Part shown: one piece after another, positions 1-6,477 of the stretch
Layout of the letters: each line of letters begins with the position of its first letter
How positions within the stretch are numbered: position 1 is the first letter of the stretch
Assembly: GCA_019428905.1 (NCBI GenBank)
Contig: JAHYJN010000031.1
Span: forward strand, 1 to 33,348
From: Candidatus Brevefilum sp.
Lineage (GTDB): Bacteria > Chloroflexota > Anaerolineae > Anaerolineales > Anaerolineaceae
Reading direction: 5' to 3'
Length of the DNA stretch: 33,348 nucleotides
Translations under genes and position numbers: made by a program
The notes under the pieces: generated by a model
The model's input: only the letters and a program-made list of their open reading frames with translations
The model's database searches: none
What the model was told of the DNA's origin: nothing

Positions 1-66
1 CGAAGACGCCAGCGTTCCCTTGCCATTTTTTTATCCATTATTGAGCATCAGAGGGTGAAAGATTGA
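1..66 (+). CDS. C-terminal tail of an unidentified upstream protein (partial)
   Basis: An open frame runs from the left edge of the window to a TGA at 64-66. It encodes 21 residues with an arginine-rich start, a short hydrophobic stretch (LAIFLSII) and a charged end. The TGA overlaps the TTG start of the next gene in a TTGA arrangement, which is typical of translationally coupled genes and is the main reason to call it coding. Too little is visible to assign a family. The hydrophobic stretch may be the end of a membrane protein. Confidence 0.45.
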   Translation, partial: RRRQRSLAIFLSIIEHQRVKD

Positions 67-788
67 CCAAACCTTACCTTTCCATCATCATCCCAGCACA
101 TAATGAAGCACAAAGGCTGCCGCCGTCCCTGGAAAAAATTAACGTCTTTTTACAATCCCAGGCGTATACGGCAGAGGTCCTGGTGGTGGAGAACGGCAGC
201 ACCGATGGCACCCTGGCTGTAGCCCAGGCTTACCAGGTGCAAATGCCGAATTTGCGAGTCCTGGTAGAGGGGGCGCGCGGCAAGGGCTTGGCTGTCCGGC
301 GGGGGATGCTGGAAGCGACGGGCGACTACCGCTTTATGTGTGATGCAGATCTGTCGATGCCGATCGAACAGGTCAACCGGTTTTTACCCTCTGCCCAGAC
401 CGCGGTGGATGTGAGGATCGGATCGCGCGAGCTGCCCGGGTCGCAGCGTTATGATGAGCCGGGTTACCGGCACCTGGTCGGACGGGTTTTCAATACCATG
501 GTCCGTTTGCTGGTACTGCCCGGTATCCAGGACTCACAGTGCGGCTTTAAGTGCTTCCGGGGTGATGTTGCTGAAGCTGTTTTTCCCCTGCAGACCATGG
601 GCGGGATGTCGTTTGATGCCGAGGTGCTGTTTATTGCCCGCCGGATGGGTTACCGGTTGCAGGAAGTGGCGATCGACTGGTATTTTGACCCCGACAGCCG
701 CGTTCGGCTGGTGGAGGATTCGCTGCGCATGGCTTTTGACCTGTTAAAAATCCGCACGAATGCCATCCAGGGCCGTTATGAAGCCTAG
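63..788 (+). CDS. GT2 family glycosyltransferase, dolichyl-phosphate glucosyltransferase-like
   Basis: This 241-aa protein has the GT-A fold signatures of family 2 glycosyltransferases: SIIIPAHNE near residues 7-15, VVENGSTDGT near 41-50 and the metal/nucleotide-binding DADLSMP near 93-99. The C-terminal part (DWYFDPDSRVR, then DLLKIR) matches the ALG5/dolichyl-phosphate beta-glucosyltransferase-like branch, which transfers a sugar from a nucleotide sugar to a polyprenyl phosphate at the cytoplasmic membrane face. No membrane helix is obvious. The start is TTG at 63, preceded by GAGGG at a suitable distance and overlapping the upstream stop. The 3' end overlaps rnhB by 11 bp, so the three genes are probably coupled. 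The sugar and acceptor cannot be told from sequence. Confidence 0.85.
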   Translation: MTKPYLSIIIPAHNEAQRLPPSLEKINVFLQSQAYTAEVLVVENGSTDGTLAVAQAYQVQMPNLRVLVEGARGKGLAVRRGMLEATGDYRFMCDADLSMPIEQVNRFLPSAQTAVDVRIGSRELPGSQRYDEPGYRHLVGRVFNTMVRLLVLPGIQDSQCGFKCFRGDVAEAVFPLQTMGGMSFDAEVLFIARRMGYRLQEVAIDWYFDPDSRVRLVEDSLRMAFDLLKIRTNAIQGRYEA

Positions 789-1467
789 GCGGAAGTTCAA
801 CCCCGACCTGCTGCCAGAGCGCCCGAACCTGGACTTTGAGGATCCACTTTGGCGCCAGGGGATCACCTGGGTGGCAGGGGTGGACGAAGCCGGGCGGGGA
901 GCGTTAGCCGGACCGGTTGCGGCAGGTGCGGTGGTGCTGCCGCCCGATCAACCTGAGCTAATGTTGAAACTATCGGGCGTGCGCGATTCAAAGGTGATGT
1001 CAGCGAAGGAGCGTGAGATCTGGGCGGGGGAGATTAAAGCTGCAGCCCTGGCCTGGGGTGTGGGGATGGCGTCATCCGATGAAATTGATGCAGTTGGGAT
1101 TGTCCCGGCGACCTACCTGGCTGTCTCGCGTGCCCTGGCCGATTTGGCAATCTCCCCCCAGCATGTGCTGGTCGATTACCTGACCCTGCCGGAGGTGATT
1201 TGCCCCCAAACGCCGCTGGTCAAAGGAGATGCACGCTCGCTGTCGATCGCTGCGGCAGCCATCCTGGCCAAGACGGCGCGTGATGCCGTGCTGGTCGAAC
1301 TGGACCAGTGCTTCCCCGGGTACAGCTTTGCGAAAAACAAGGGATATGGCACAGCAGCCCACCGCCAGGCGATTGCCGCGCAGGGCCCCTGCAGCCAGCA
1401 CCGGCGCACATTCTCACCGGTCAACGCCTATGATTCGTTTTTTCCGCCGCAGATTGAAATTAAATAA
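778..1467 (+). CDS. rnhB: Ribonuclease HII
   Basis: This enzyme cleaves the RNA strand of RNA-DNA hybrids and starts removal of misincorporated ribonucleotides. Visible signatures are VDEAGRGALAGP (the catalytic Asp-Glu pair), DSKVMSAKERE, VLVD, VKGDARSLSIAAAAILAK and GYGTAAHRQAI followed by HRRTF. All are standard for type II RNase H. The family position usually read as VDG is VDY here, which is not a catalytic residue. ATG at 778 gives 229 aa and lies inside the end of the glycosyltransferase gene. A start further upstream at 760 would only add residues overlapping that gene. The TAA at 1465-1467 is followed 5 bp later by the target-site duplication of a MITE. Confidence 0.93.
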   Translation: MKPRRKFNPDLLPERPNLDFEDPLWRQGITWVAGVDEAGRGALAGPVAAGAVVLPPDQPELMLKLSGVRDSKVMSAKEREIWAGEIKAAALAWGVGMASSDEIDAVGIVPATYLAVSRALADLAISPQHVLVDYLTLPEVICPQTPLVKGDARSLSIAAAAILAKTARDAVLVELDQCFPGYSFAKNKGYGTAAHRQAIAAQGPCSQHRRTFSPVNAYDSFFPPQIEIK

Positions 1468-1480
1468 ACCGGGTCCCCCA

Positions 1481-1580
1481 GTAACTATACAGCATGCAAA
1501 GGGATAGGGGGTGTGGTCTGGCGCCTTGGCTGCCCCACCACACCTCCACTCATAAGCAGCAGGGCTGCTTGAGCGTTTAA
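1481..1580. mobile_element. MITE-like palindromic element, copy 1
   Basis: This 100-bp element lies between the convergent rnhB and nadE genes. It is flanked by an exact 8-bp direct repeat, GTCCCCCA, at 1473-1480 and 1581-1588. Its left half (GTAACTATACAGC, then AGGGATAGGGGG and TGTGGT) matches the reverse complement of the right half of the element at 3293-3394. Its right half, reverse-complemented, matches that element's left half (CTCAAGCAGCCCTGCTG against CTCAGGCAGCACTGCTG). The two copies are therefore in inverted orientation. It has no coding capacity. The nadE stop codon lies inside its right end. Confidence 0.8.
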
Positions 1581-2398
1581 GTCCCCCAGTCACGCAGATA
1601 TAAAAAGTCATACCCGATGGTGCGCTGGGACAGCTTTGCGATGGGCGGCATGACCCGTTTGAAGTGGTTTTGGCGCATCCTGTGCACCACCCGTTCGACA
1701 AAGGTCGGGTCAAATCCTTCCTCCACGCAGGTTTCTGGGCGGTAGCGTTGATCCACCAGCAGGTACAGCAGCTGGTCAACATCGGCGTAGGTGTAACCAA
1801 GCTCACCTTCATCTGTTTGACCTTCCCACAGATCAGCCGAGGGCGCTTTGCTGATCACGGCTTCAGGAACCCCCAGGTGCCGGGCCAGTTGGCGTACCTG
1901 GGTTTTGTACAGGTCGCCGATGGGCTGCAGGGCGGCGGCTGAATCGCCGAAGATGGTCGAATAGCCCAGGAGCAATTCGGTTTTATTGCTGGAGCCCATC
2001 ACCAGCCCGTTGAAGGCGACCGATTGGTCAAACAGCACAATCATCCGCATGCGGGCCATGATGTTGCCCGCGCGGAGCTTGCTCACGTCATCAAATTTTG
2101 CAACCAGGGGGTCCACCATGTCGGTGATCTCAACCGTCATGGATTGGACGCCCAGGGCATCGATCATGGTTTGGGCATCGTCCAGGGTGTGTTGAGGGGA
2201 GGTTTTATACGGCATGCGGATCCCCAGGACGTTTTCTGGTCCCAGGGCTTTGGCGCTCAGGTACAGGCTGACGGCTGAGTCTATCCCGCCGGAGACGCCC
2301 AGCAGTGCGCGCTTGAAACCGACCCTGTTCAGTTCGCTGCGGATGAAGCCGGTCAGAATTTTCTCAGTCAATTGGGTGTTGATATTTAGGTTGATCAT
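1577..2398 (-). CDS. nadE: NAD synthetase domain protein (NadE, stand-alone synthetase half)
   Basis: The 273-aa protein adenylates nicotinic acid adenine dinucleotide and amidates it to NAD. It has the ATP-pyrophosphatase P-loop SGGIDSAVS near residues 35-43, and downstream family motifs GSSNKTELLLGY, FGDSAAALQPIGDLYKTQ and PSADLWEGQTDE. It lacks an amidase domain. The preceding gene encodes that half and overlaps it by 4 bp (ATGA), so the pair should act as a glutamine-dependent enzyme made of two chains. The C-terminus ends RDWGT, and its stop TAA lies inside MITE copy 1. Removing the element with one target duplication would extend the frame by three residues to a TAA overlapping the rnhB stop. 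Confidence 0.92.
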   Translation of the reverse strand: MINLNINTQLTEKILTGFIRSELNRVGFKRALLGVSGGIDSAVSLYLSAKALGPENVLGIRMPYKTSPQHTLDDAQTMIDALGVQSMTVEITDMVDPLVAKFDDVSKLRAGNIMARMRMIVLFDQSVAFNGLVMGSSNKTELLLGYSTIFGDSAAALQPIGDLYKTQVRQLARHLGVPEAVISKAPSADLWEGQTDEGELGYTYADVDQLLYLLVDQRYRPETCVEEGFDPTFVERVVHRMRQNHFKRVMPPIAKLSQRTIGYDFLYLRDWGT

Positions 2399-3246
2399 GA
2401 TTTACCCAGGATCCTTTCCAGCTCTCGCTGCACTAAGATGGTACGTTCGTCGCGTAATAGCGGCAGGCGGGCGCGTGAGCGGTGCAGCTGGTTGAGGTCA
2501 ATGTCAGCGACCGTCAGGGTATCTTCAAAATCCGGCGCACGGACCACCAGGTCACCGTTGGGGTCGAAGATGGTTGAGCCGCCCCAGAAGTTGAGCCCAT
2601 CCTCATAGCCCACCCGGTTGGCATGGGCGACGAAGTTGGTGAACAGGCCGGCGTAGGCACGGTTGGTGTGCTCGACCCATTCGGAACTGCTCAAGCGGGG
2701 TTCGTGGGTCAGCCCTCTGCCGGGTGATGCAGAAGAAAACAACAGGATATCTGCGCCGTCCAGCCACAGCAGGTAGGGCAAAGAGGCGTGCCAGAAGTCC
2801 TCGCAGATCAGCATCCCCACCCGGCCAAAGCGGGTATCAAAGGCGCGAACCGAATCGCCTGGGGCAAAGAAGCGCCCTTCATCGAACATCCCGTAGGTTG
2901 GCAGGTAGATTTTGTTGTGGATATGGCTGATCTTGCCTTCCGCAAGATAGGCCGCGGCGATGTAGAAGCGGTGTCGGCGGTCTTCATGGACAAAGCCAAC
3001 CATTAAGTCGATGTCTCGGCTGGCGCCCAGGAGTTCATTGAACACCGGGTCATCCTCGTGGGGGCGGATGGCTGCATCTGCCACCAGGTCGAGCAGGGCG
3101 TAGCCGGTCAGGGACAGCTCGGGGAAGATCACCAGGTCAGCCTTCTGCTGGCGTGCTTGATCGATCAGGGTGAGATGTTTGTGCAGGTTGGCGTTGACAT
3201 CCCCGAGTTTGGTGTTGAATTGGGCGAGCGCAATTTTAATTTTCAT
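2395..3246 (-). CDS. Nitrilase-fold glutamine amidotransferase subunit for NAD synthetase
   Basis: A 283-aa carbon-nitrogen hydrolase superfamily protein. The Glu-Lys-Cys triad is visible in FPELSLTGYALLD, HNKIYLPTYGMFDE and LICEDFWH. FDEGRFFAPGD and ISHIHNKIYLPTYG are typical of the amidase domain at the N-terminus of NAD+ synthetases of the glutamine-dependent type. It would supply ammonia from glutamine to the NadE chain encoded immediately downstream with a 4-bp overlap. The start MKIKIALAQ at 3246 agrees with the family. An in-frame GTG at 3261 is possible but has no better ribosome site. MITE copy 2 begins 46 bp upstream, inside the likely promoter region. Confidence 0.88.
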   Translation of the reverse strand: MKIKIALAQFNTKLGDVNANLHKHLTLIDQARQQKADLVIFPELSLTGYALLDLVADAAIRPHEDDPVFNELLGASRDIDLMVGFVHEDRRHRFYIAAAYLAEGKISHIHNKIYLPTYGMFDEGRFFAPGDSVRAFDTRFGRVGMLICEDFWHASLPYLLWLDGADILLFSSASPGRGLTHEPRLSSSEWVEHTNRAYAGLFTNFVAHANRVGYEDGLNFWGGSTIFDPNGDLVVRAPDFEDTLTVADIDLNQLHRSRARLPLLRDERTILVQRELERILGKS

Positions 3247-3292
3247 TATCCAGCCAATCACTATGAAGCATGCCGTCTATGATGTATTTTAC

Positions 3293-3394
3293 GTAACTAC
3301 TCAGGCAGCACTGCTGATGAAGGAAGGGGGATGTGGTGTGGCGGCTTCGCCGCCACACCACATCCCCCTATTCCCTCGCACGCTGAGTAGTTAC
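3293..3394. mobile_element. MITE-like palindromic element, copy 2 (intact)
   Basis: A 102-bp element with perfect 12-bp terminal inverted repeats (GTAACTACTCAG at 3293-3304, CTGAGTAGTTAC at 3383-3394). A perfect central hairpin has 20-bp arms at 3326-3345 and 3349-3368 around a 3-nt loop TTC. The element is flanked by an exact 8-bp direct repeat TATTTTAC at 3285-3292 and 3395-3402, which looks like a target-site duplication. It has no open reading frame and would need a transposase from elsewhere. It sits directly upstream of the NAD synthetase operon. Confidence 0.85.
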
Positions 3395-3445
3395 TATTTT
3401 ACTTGTTTTTGATAAGCTTCAGGTGACGTGAGTAAAAATGGTCAT

Positions 3446-3491
3446 TGGTCGATTATTTCCGGAATCACTGGTCGGTTTCACCGGAATGCGC
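3446..3491. repeat. Imperfect tandem repeat, two ~23-bp units
   Basis: Units at 3446-3468 and 3469-3491 share TGGTCG at the start and CCGGAAT near the end, with one indel and several changes between. No hairpin or coding frame is associated. Function unknown. Confidence 0.5.
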
Positions 3492-3567
3492 AAATTAAAT
3501 TATGTGGATAACACCCTTAAATCAGATTGGGATATTCATCAATGCCCTTGGCGATGATGAATAGTTT

Positions 3568-4962
3568 TTAACTTTGTTTGAGAATCTGATTTAGATCCAA
3601 TAATAAAACCTCACTTCGGGTAGCCAACATTTCAATTAATTGCGAGGTGAACCCAGAACGTGAACATAGCGCATATTGGGTTTTTCTATCACCCAATATT
3701 CGGTGGAAAATTTCAGCCTTCCGCTCAAGGTCAGCCAAGACATTTTTTCCAACAGGTCGGTTGCTCCATTTGCATTCGACCAGAATCACATCTTTTTCTC
3801 CAATCACCGCCAGGTCAATCTCTTCACTGGCGTTCCACCAACGACCGACATTGAGTGGCAGGAAGGTGAATTTCCCGGACAGCCCCTCTAACCAGAAGTA
3901 TTGCTGACAGATCTCTTCAAAAGCCAGGCTAGAATAATGGTCGATCTCAGGAAGGACCTGATTCTGTAGAACAGTCTGTGCGCCACCCCGTTCAAGCTGC
4001 GAGCGATTAGGATGAATATAGCGAAACCAGAAGCGCAAGTAATGATCTTTTAAGCGATAAATACCTCGCCGGCTCTTTTGTGGTTGCTTTTCAGTCACTG
4101 GTACCACCCGTTCAACCAGGTGAAGTTGCTGCAGTGTGTTAAGGTAAGCAGTGGCGCCTTCCAGTCCACTGGCTTGCTTGATTTCGTTCAATCGAGTTTT
4201 ACCTGCTGCAATTGCCTGGAGAATGGCGAAATAATTACGCGGCTCTCGCAATTCTTGTTGTAAGATAAAGCGCGCTTCATCATATAAATATGAGCCTCGG
4301 CTAAGAATGTGATCCCGAATATTATCGTTAAGTGATTTATTCAGATCAATGGTCTGCAAATAAGCTGGCATACCTCCATAAACTGCATAAGCACGGACCT
4401 GGTCTTGGTTGAGTAAGGATGGAAAAAACAACCGGGCATTTTTGAAAGACATTGGTTCCAGCAGGTATTGGGCTGTTCGTCTACCGAAGAGAGGTGCTTT
4501 GTAACCGAGCACGGTTTCTTCCATCATTCCGATATAAGACCCGCATAGGATCAGCATAATCTTTGTATTCTTTAGGGTTTGATCCCAGGCCTTTTGAAGG
4601 ATTGAGGCGAGAGGTGGGTGTGCTGCTACCATGTAGGGAAATTCGTCGATGACGACCACAAGTCGCTCTTCCTGTGCTGCCTGACCTAATGTTTGAAAAA
4701 GGGCTTCCCAGCTGGAGTAAACAGCATCCATCCGGCCGGGACCAAATAAGACTGCATTGATGGCTGTGGAGAAAGCCGCACGCAAAGAGATTTCCGAACC
4801 CAAGTCGGAAACAAAAAAGATGGCACGCTTTTCTTGACAGAATTGAACGATTAACTCAGTCTTACCCACCCGGCGACGTCCGTAGAGAACAAACAATTCA
4901 GCATTACTGGATGCGAAGTGTTTTTCAAGAAGATCAAGTTCTGCACGGCGGTTCAAAAACAT
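3568..4962 (-). CDS. AAA ATPase with C-terminal DUF234 nuclease-like domain
   Basis: This 464-aa protein belongs to the archaeal-type ATPase/DUF234 family. The N-terminal half has a Walker A motif (YGRRRVGKTEL, about residues 25-35) and a Walker B motif (LVVVIDEFPYM, about 101-111). A winged-helix-like middle follows (KTRLNEIKQASGLEGATAYLNTL). The C-terminus has a PD-(D/E)xK-like core, EIDLAVIGE then ILVECKW. A near-ideal AAGGAGG precedes the ATG. The gene stands alone, is visibly more AT-rich than its neighbours, and has repeats and a MITE nearby. This pattern suggests horizontal acquisition. Members of this family are widespread and poorly characterised, and a nuclease or defence role is only inference. 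Confidence 0.85.
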   Translation of the reverse strand: MFLNRRAELDLLEKHFASSNAELFVLYGRRRVGKTELIVQFCQEKRAIFFVSDLGSEISLRAAFSTAINAVLFGPGRMDAVYSSWEALFQTLGQAAQEERLVVVIDEFPYMVAAHPPLASILQKAWDQTLKNTKIMLILCGSYIGMMEETVLGYKAPLFGRRTAQYLLEPMSFKNARLFFPSLLNQDQVRAYAVYGGMPAYLQTIDLNKSLNDNIRDHILSRGSYLYDEARFILQQELREPRNYFAILQAIAAGKTRLNEIKQASGLEGATAYLNTLQQLHLVERVVPVTEKQPQKSRRGIYRLKDHYLRFWFRYIHPNRSQLERGGAQTVLQNQVLPEIDHYSSLAFEEICQQYFWLEGLSGKFTFLPLNVGRWWNASEEIDLAVIGEKDVILVECKWSNRPVGKNVLADLERKAEIFHRILGDRKTQYALCSRSGFTSQLIEMLATRSEVLLLDLNQILKQS

Positions 4963-5187
4963 CTTATCCTCCTTGATAGGATGAATAAGGAAATCATGAT
5001 TATGATAATTTAGATTATCTTATAAAGTGTACCACAATTTATTATGTGTGCTTGCTGGACAAAAAAGTTGAATTGCAAGGATCCATAAAACATGTGCCAA
5101 TTCGGGCTTTGGGGATTATTAATCAACCGATATGCTGTTAAGGAGATGATCGTTAAAATGTTTTTGAACTTTACGGAAGGATGTAAT

Positions 5188-5235
5188 AGGGCGATTGCAA
5201 AGTCATATTTTTTTTGCAGAATCATCGATCTTCAC
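5188..5235 (-). repeat. Dispersed ~48-bp repeat, copy A
   Basis: Read on the minus strand this runs from GTGAAGATCG to ATCGCCCT and matches 14992-15038 on the plus strand, with only a few substitutions and a one-base length difference in an A-run. Both copies are intergenic. A 16-bp core (ACTTTGC-N-AT-Y-GCCCT) recurs at 5345-5360. The origin is unknown. It may be a small non-coding repeat family of this genome. Confidence 0.7.
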
Positions 5236-5270
5236 TCTATAAACACCCCTTCCCGCCCTCTGGGCACCCT

Positions 5271-5290
5271 TCCCCTCCCCGAGGGGAAGG
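5271..5290. repeat. GC-rich palindrome (CCTTCCCC/GGGGAAGG type)
   Basis: An inverted repeat of the CCCTTCCCC ... GGGGAAGGG type within the non-coding stretch. The same arm sequence bounds the two direct repeats near 23405-23555, so this is probably a common dispersed palindrome in this genome. It has no poly-T tract, so it is unlikely to be an intrinsic terminator. Confidence 0.45.
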
Positions 5291-5481
5291 GCTGGGGATG
5301 GGGTCCGTTAACTCACGAACAACGATATGACAGACATATCTCCCACTTTGCGATTGCCCTGAAGGATGTAAAAAATGGGGCCAGATGTTGCGGGTATAAT
5401 GTGAAAGACCATATTTTGTTGTGGAAGTGAAAAGAAATTTGGTTGGGTCTCCGCATGCGAGTATGTGCAGATAAGGATGCG

Positions 5482-5937
5482 ATGCAACTTCAATCGGTTG
5501 AATGGTCAATCCAAACCGCAAATTGGAAAGATTTCTCCCAGCTAAACCAGCTTGAGCGGGCATGTTTTCCCTCGGAGGATCTATGGCCGTTTTGGGACTT
5601 GATTGCGGCGCTAACCCTGCCCGGTTTGGTGCGCTTGAAGGCCGTTGTGGACGGCGGGATGGTCGGGTTCATAGGCGGTGAGCGAGATATCAACCGCAGG
5701 ATGGGATGGGTGACCACCCTGGGCGTTCTGCCACCCTACCGACGGCAGGGCATTGCCCTGGCTTTGCTGGCGCAATGCGAGGGTGATTTAGCCATGCCGG
5801 CCATTAGGCTGAGCGTGCGGGCCTCGAACCTGGCAGCGATTGACCTGTACAAGCAGTGTGGTTATAAGGTGGTCAGGCTGTGGGAGAAATATTACGTGGG
5901 TGGCGAGGATGCCCTGATTTTGGAAAAGCGCCGTTGA
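5482..5937 (+). CDS. GNAT family N-acetyltransferase, RimI-like
   Basis: The 151-aa protein has the GNAT acetyl-CoA site VTTLGVLPPYRRQGIALALL (residues about 77-96, motif A, R/Q-x-x-G-x-A) and the C-terminal motif B SVRASNLAAIDLYKQCGYKVV. This C-terminal motif is typical of RimI-type protein or small-molecule acetyltransferases. The N-terminal part contains LERACFPSEDLW, also RimI-like. ATG 5482 is preceded by AAGGA, and an upstream in-frame TTG at 5443 is less likely. The stop codon overlaps the -35 element of the next gene's promoter. The substrate cannot be inferred. Confidence 0.8.
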   Translation: MQLQSVEWSIQTANWKDFSQLNQLERACFPSEDLWPFWDLIAALTLPGLVRLKAVVDGGMVGFIGGERDINRRMGWVTTLGVLPPYRRQGIALALLAQCEGDLAMPAIRLSVRASNLAAIDLYKQCGYKVVRLWEKYYVGGEDALILEKRR

Positions 5938-5962
5938 CACCGAGGGCGACTCGGTTTATACT
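5934..5962 (+). promoter_or_regulatory. Strong sigma70-like promoter of the SWIM gene
   Basis: A consensus -35 (TTGACA, 5934-5939) and a near-consensus -10 (TATACT, 5957-5962) are separated by exactly 17 bp. The spacer contains a 6-bp inverted repeat, ACCGAG/CTCGGT around GGCGA. This could be an operator or a weak terminator for the upstream GNAT gene. Transcription would begin near 5969. Confidence 0.7.
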
Positions 5963-5995
5963 CATGTTAACTTAGCAGTTGTACAAAAGGTACAT

Positions 5996-6123
5996 ATGCA
6001 GAGATTTAGCCGAAAATTGAATGATTTAGCACGCCGGGAGAACCGCGCGTGCTGTTTTTTATTTCGCCACCTATCGAAAGGAAAAGTGCATTATGGACTC
6101 CGGAATGATCGGCAAAATTGAGA
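5996..6123 (+). CDS. Possible leader peptide overlapping the SWIM leader terminator
   Basis: A 41-codon frame begins at ATG 5996, 5 bp after AAAAGG. It reads through the terminator hairpin and poly-T tract (residues around ARRENRACCFLF) and overlaps the start of the SWIM gene. Its position between promoter and terminator is what is expected of an attenuation leader. There is no homology evidence, so it may be a chance frame. Confidence 0.25.
6028..6060 (+). terminator. Intrinsic terminator inside the SWIM gene leader
   Basis: The stem pairs AGCACGC (6028-6034) with GCGTGCT (6047-6053) and extends inward by CGG/CCG. It is followed by T6 at 6055-6060. It lies downstream of the 5934-5962 promoter and 33 bp before the SWIM start, so it either ends the upstream transcription unit or works as an attenuator or small-RNA terminator. 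Confidence 0.75.
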
Positions 6124-6335
6124 AAGCCAAGCGTTACGCAGAGGAACGAGATCGGATCGTATTCAAGCAATTCAATGTGATTTTCACCGGAAACCACAGT
6201 GACCACACTGTGACCTACGATGAAGGGCATTGGCATTGCACTTGCGATTTTTTCCAATCCCGCGGCTTGTGCAGTCACACCATGGCGCTTGAAACGGTGC
6301 TTGACCAGATGGTGGAGATGGCTCGCGTTGGCTGA
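6093..6335 (+). CDS. Stand-alone SWIM zinc-finger protein
   Basis: This 80-aa protein is essentially one SWIM domain. Cys49-x-Cys51, Cys60-x-His62 (CTCDFFQSRGLCSH) fits the CxCx(n)CxH zinc-binding pattern, preceded by a short basic N-terminal helix (GKIEKAKRYAEERDR). SWIM domains bind DNA or protein partners, and single-domain proteins like this have no established role. AAAGGAAAAG precedes ATG 6093. The gene has its own strong promoter with an internal leader terminator, and a second terminator follows it at 6367-6395, so it is a monocistronic unit. Confidence 0.8.
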   Translation: MDSGMIGKIEKAKRYAEERDRIVFKQFNVIFTGNHSDHTVTYDEGHWHCTCDFFQSRGLCSHTMALETVLDQMVEMARVG

Positions 6336-6366
6336 TCTCGGCGTTGTCCGATCAGTGAAGACTCAC

Positions 6367-6395
6367 CAGGCCGTGTGCTATCACGGCCTGTTTTT
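6367..6395 (+). terminator. Intrinsic terminator after the SWIM gene
   Basis: A 9-bp stem CAGGCCGTG/CACGGCCTG with a 6-nt loop is followed by five T residues, 31 bp after the SWIM stop. It lies between two convergent genes. Confidence 0.85.
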
Positions 6396-6477
6396 GTGTT
6401 GATGTATATTAATCCTGTTGGCGCGCTGACCGCGATGGTTTGCGTTACGTCAGGAATGCGTTAAATCCATACCAGGA

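Larger units (their letters stand above)
3247..3567. other. Intergenic region: MITE copy 2 plus an imperfect tandem repeat
   Basis: No gene is seen in these 321 bp. The left third holds the presumed promoter region of the NAD synthetase operon (minus strand), followed by the MITE at 3293-3394. At 3446-3491 two adjacent ~23-bp units share TGGTCG, a TT-rich middle and CCGGAAT. The remainder, down to the ATPase stop, is AT-rich and shows no open frame with a ribosome-binding site. Confidence 0.6.
4963..5481. other. Repeat-rich non-coding region
   Basis: No convincing gene occupies these 519 bp, and open frames here run through repeats. It contains a 48-bp copy (5188-5235) of a sequence found again at 14992-15038, and a 16-bp fragment of the same repeat at 5345-5360. 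It also holds a C/G-run palindrome near 5271-5290 (CCCTTCCCC ... GGGGAAGGG). The left end carries the promoter region of the minus-strand ATPase. Confidence 0.55.

Noticed and set aside
1473..3402. The NAD synthetase operon between two inverted MITE copies as a composite transposon
   Set aside because: Each copy has its own different 8-bp duplication, which shows two separate insertions. The outer flanks (GTCCCCCA and TATTTTAC) do not match each other.
5092..5563. Overlapping open frames of 108-112 aa in the non-coding stretch before the GNAT gene
   Set aside because: They are made of the dispersed repeat and the CCTTCCCC palindrome. Neither has a start with a ribosome site or any family resemblance.
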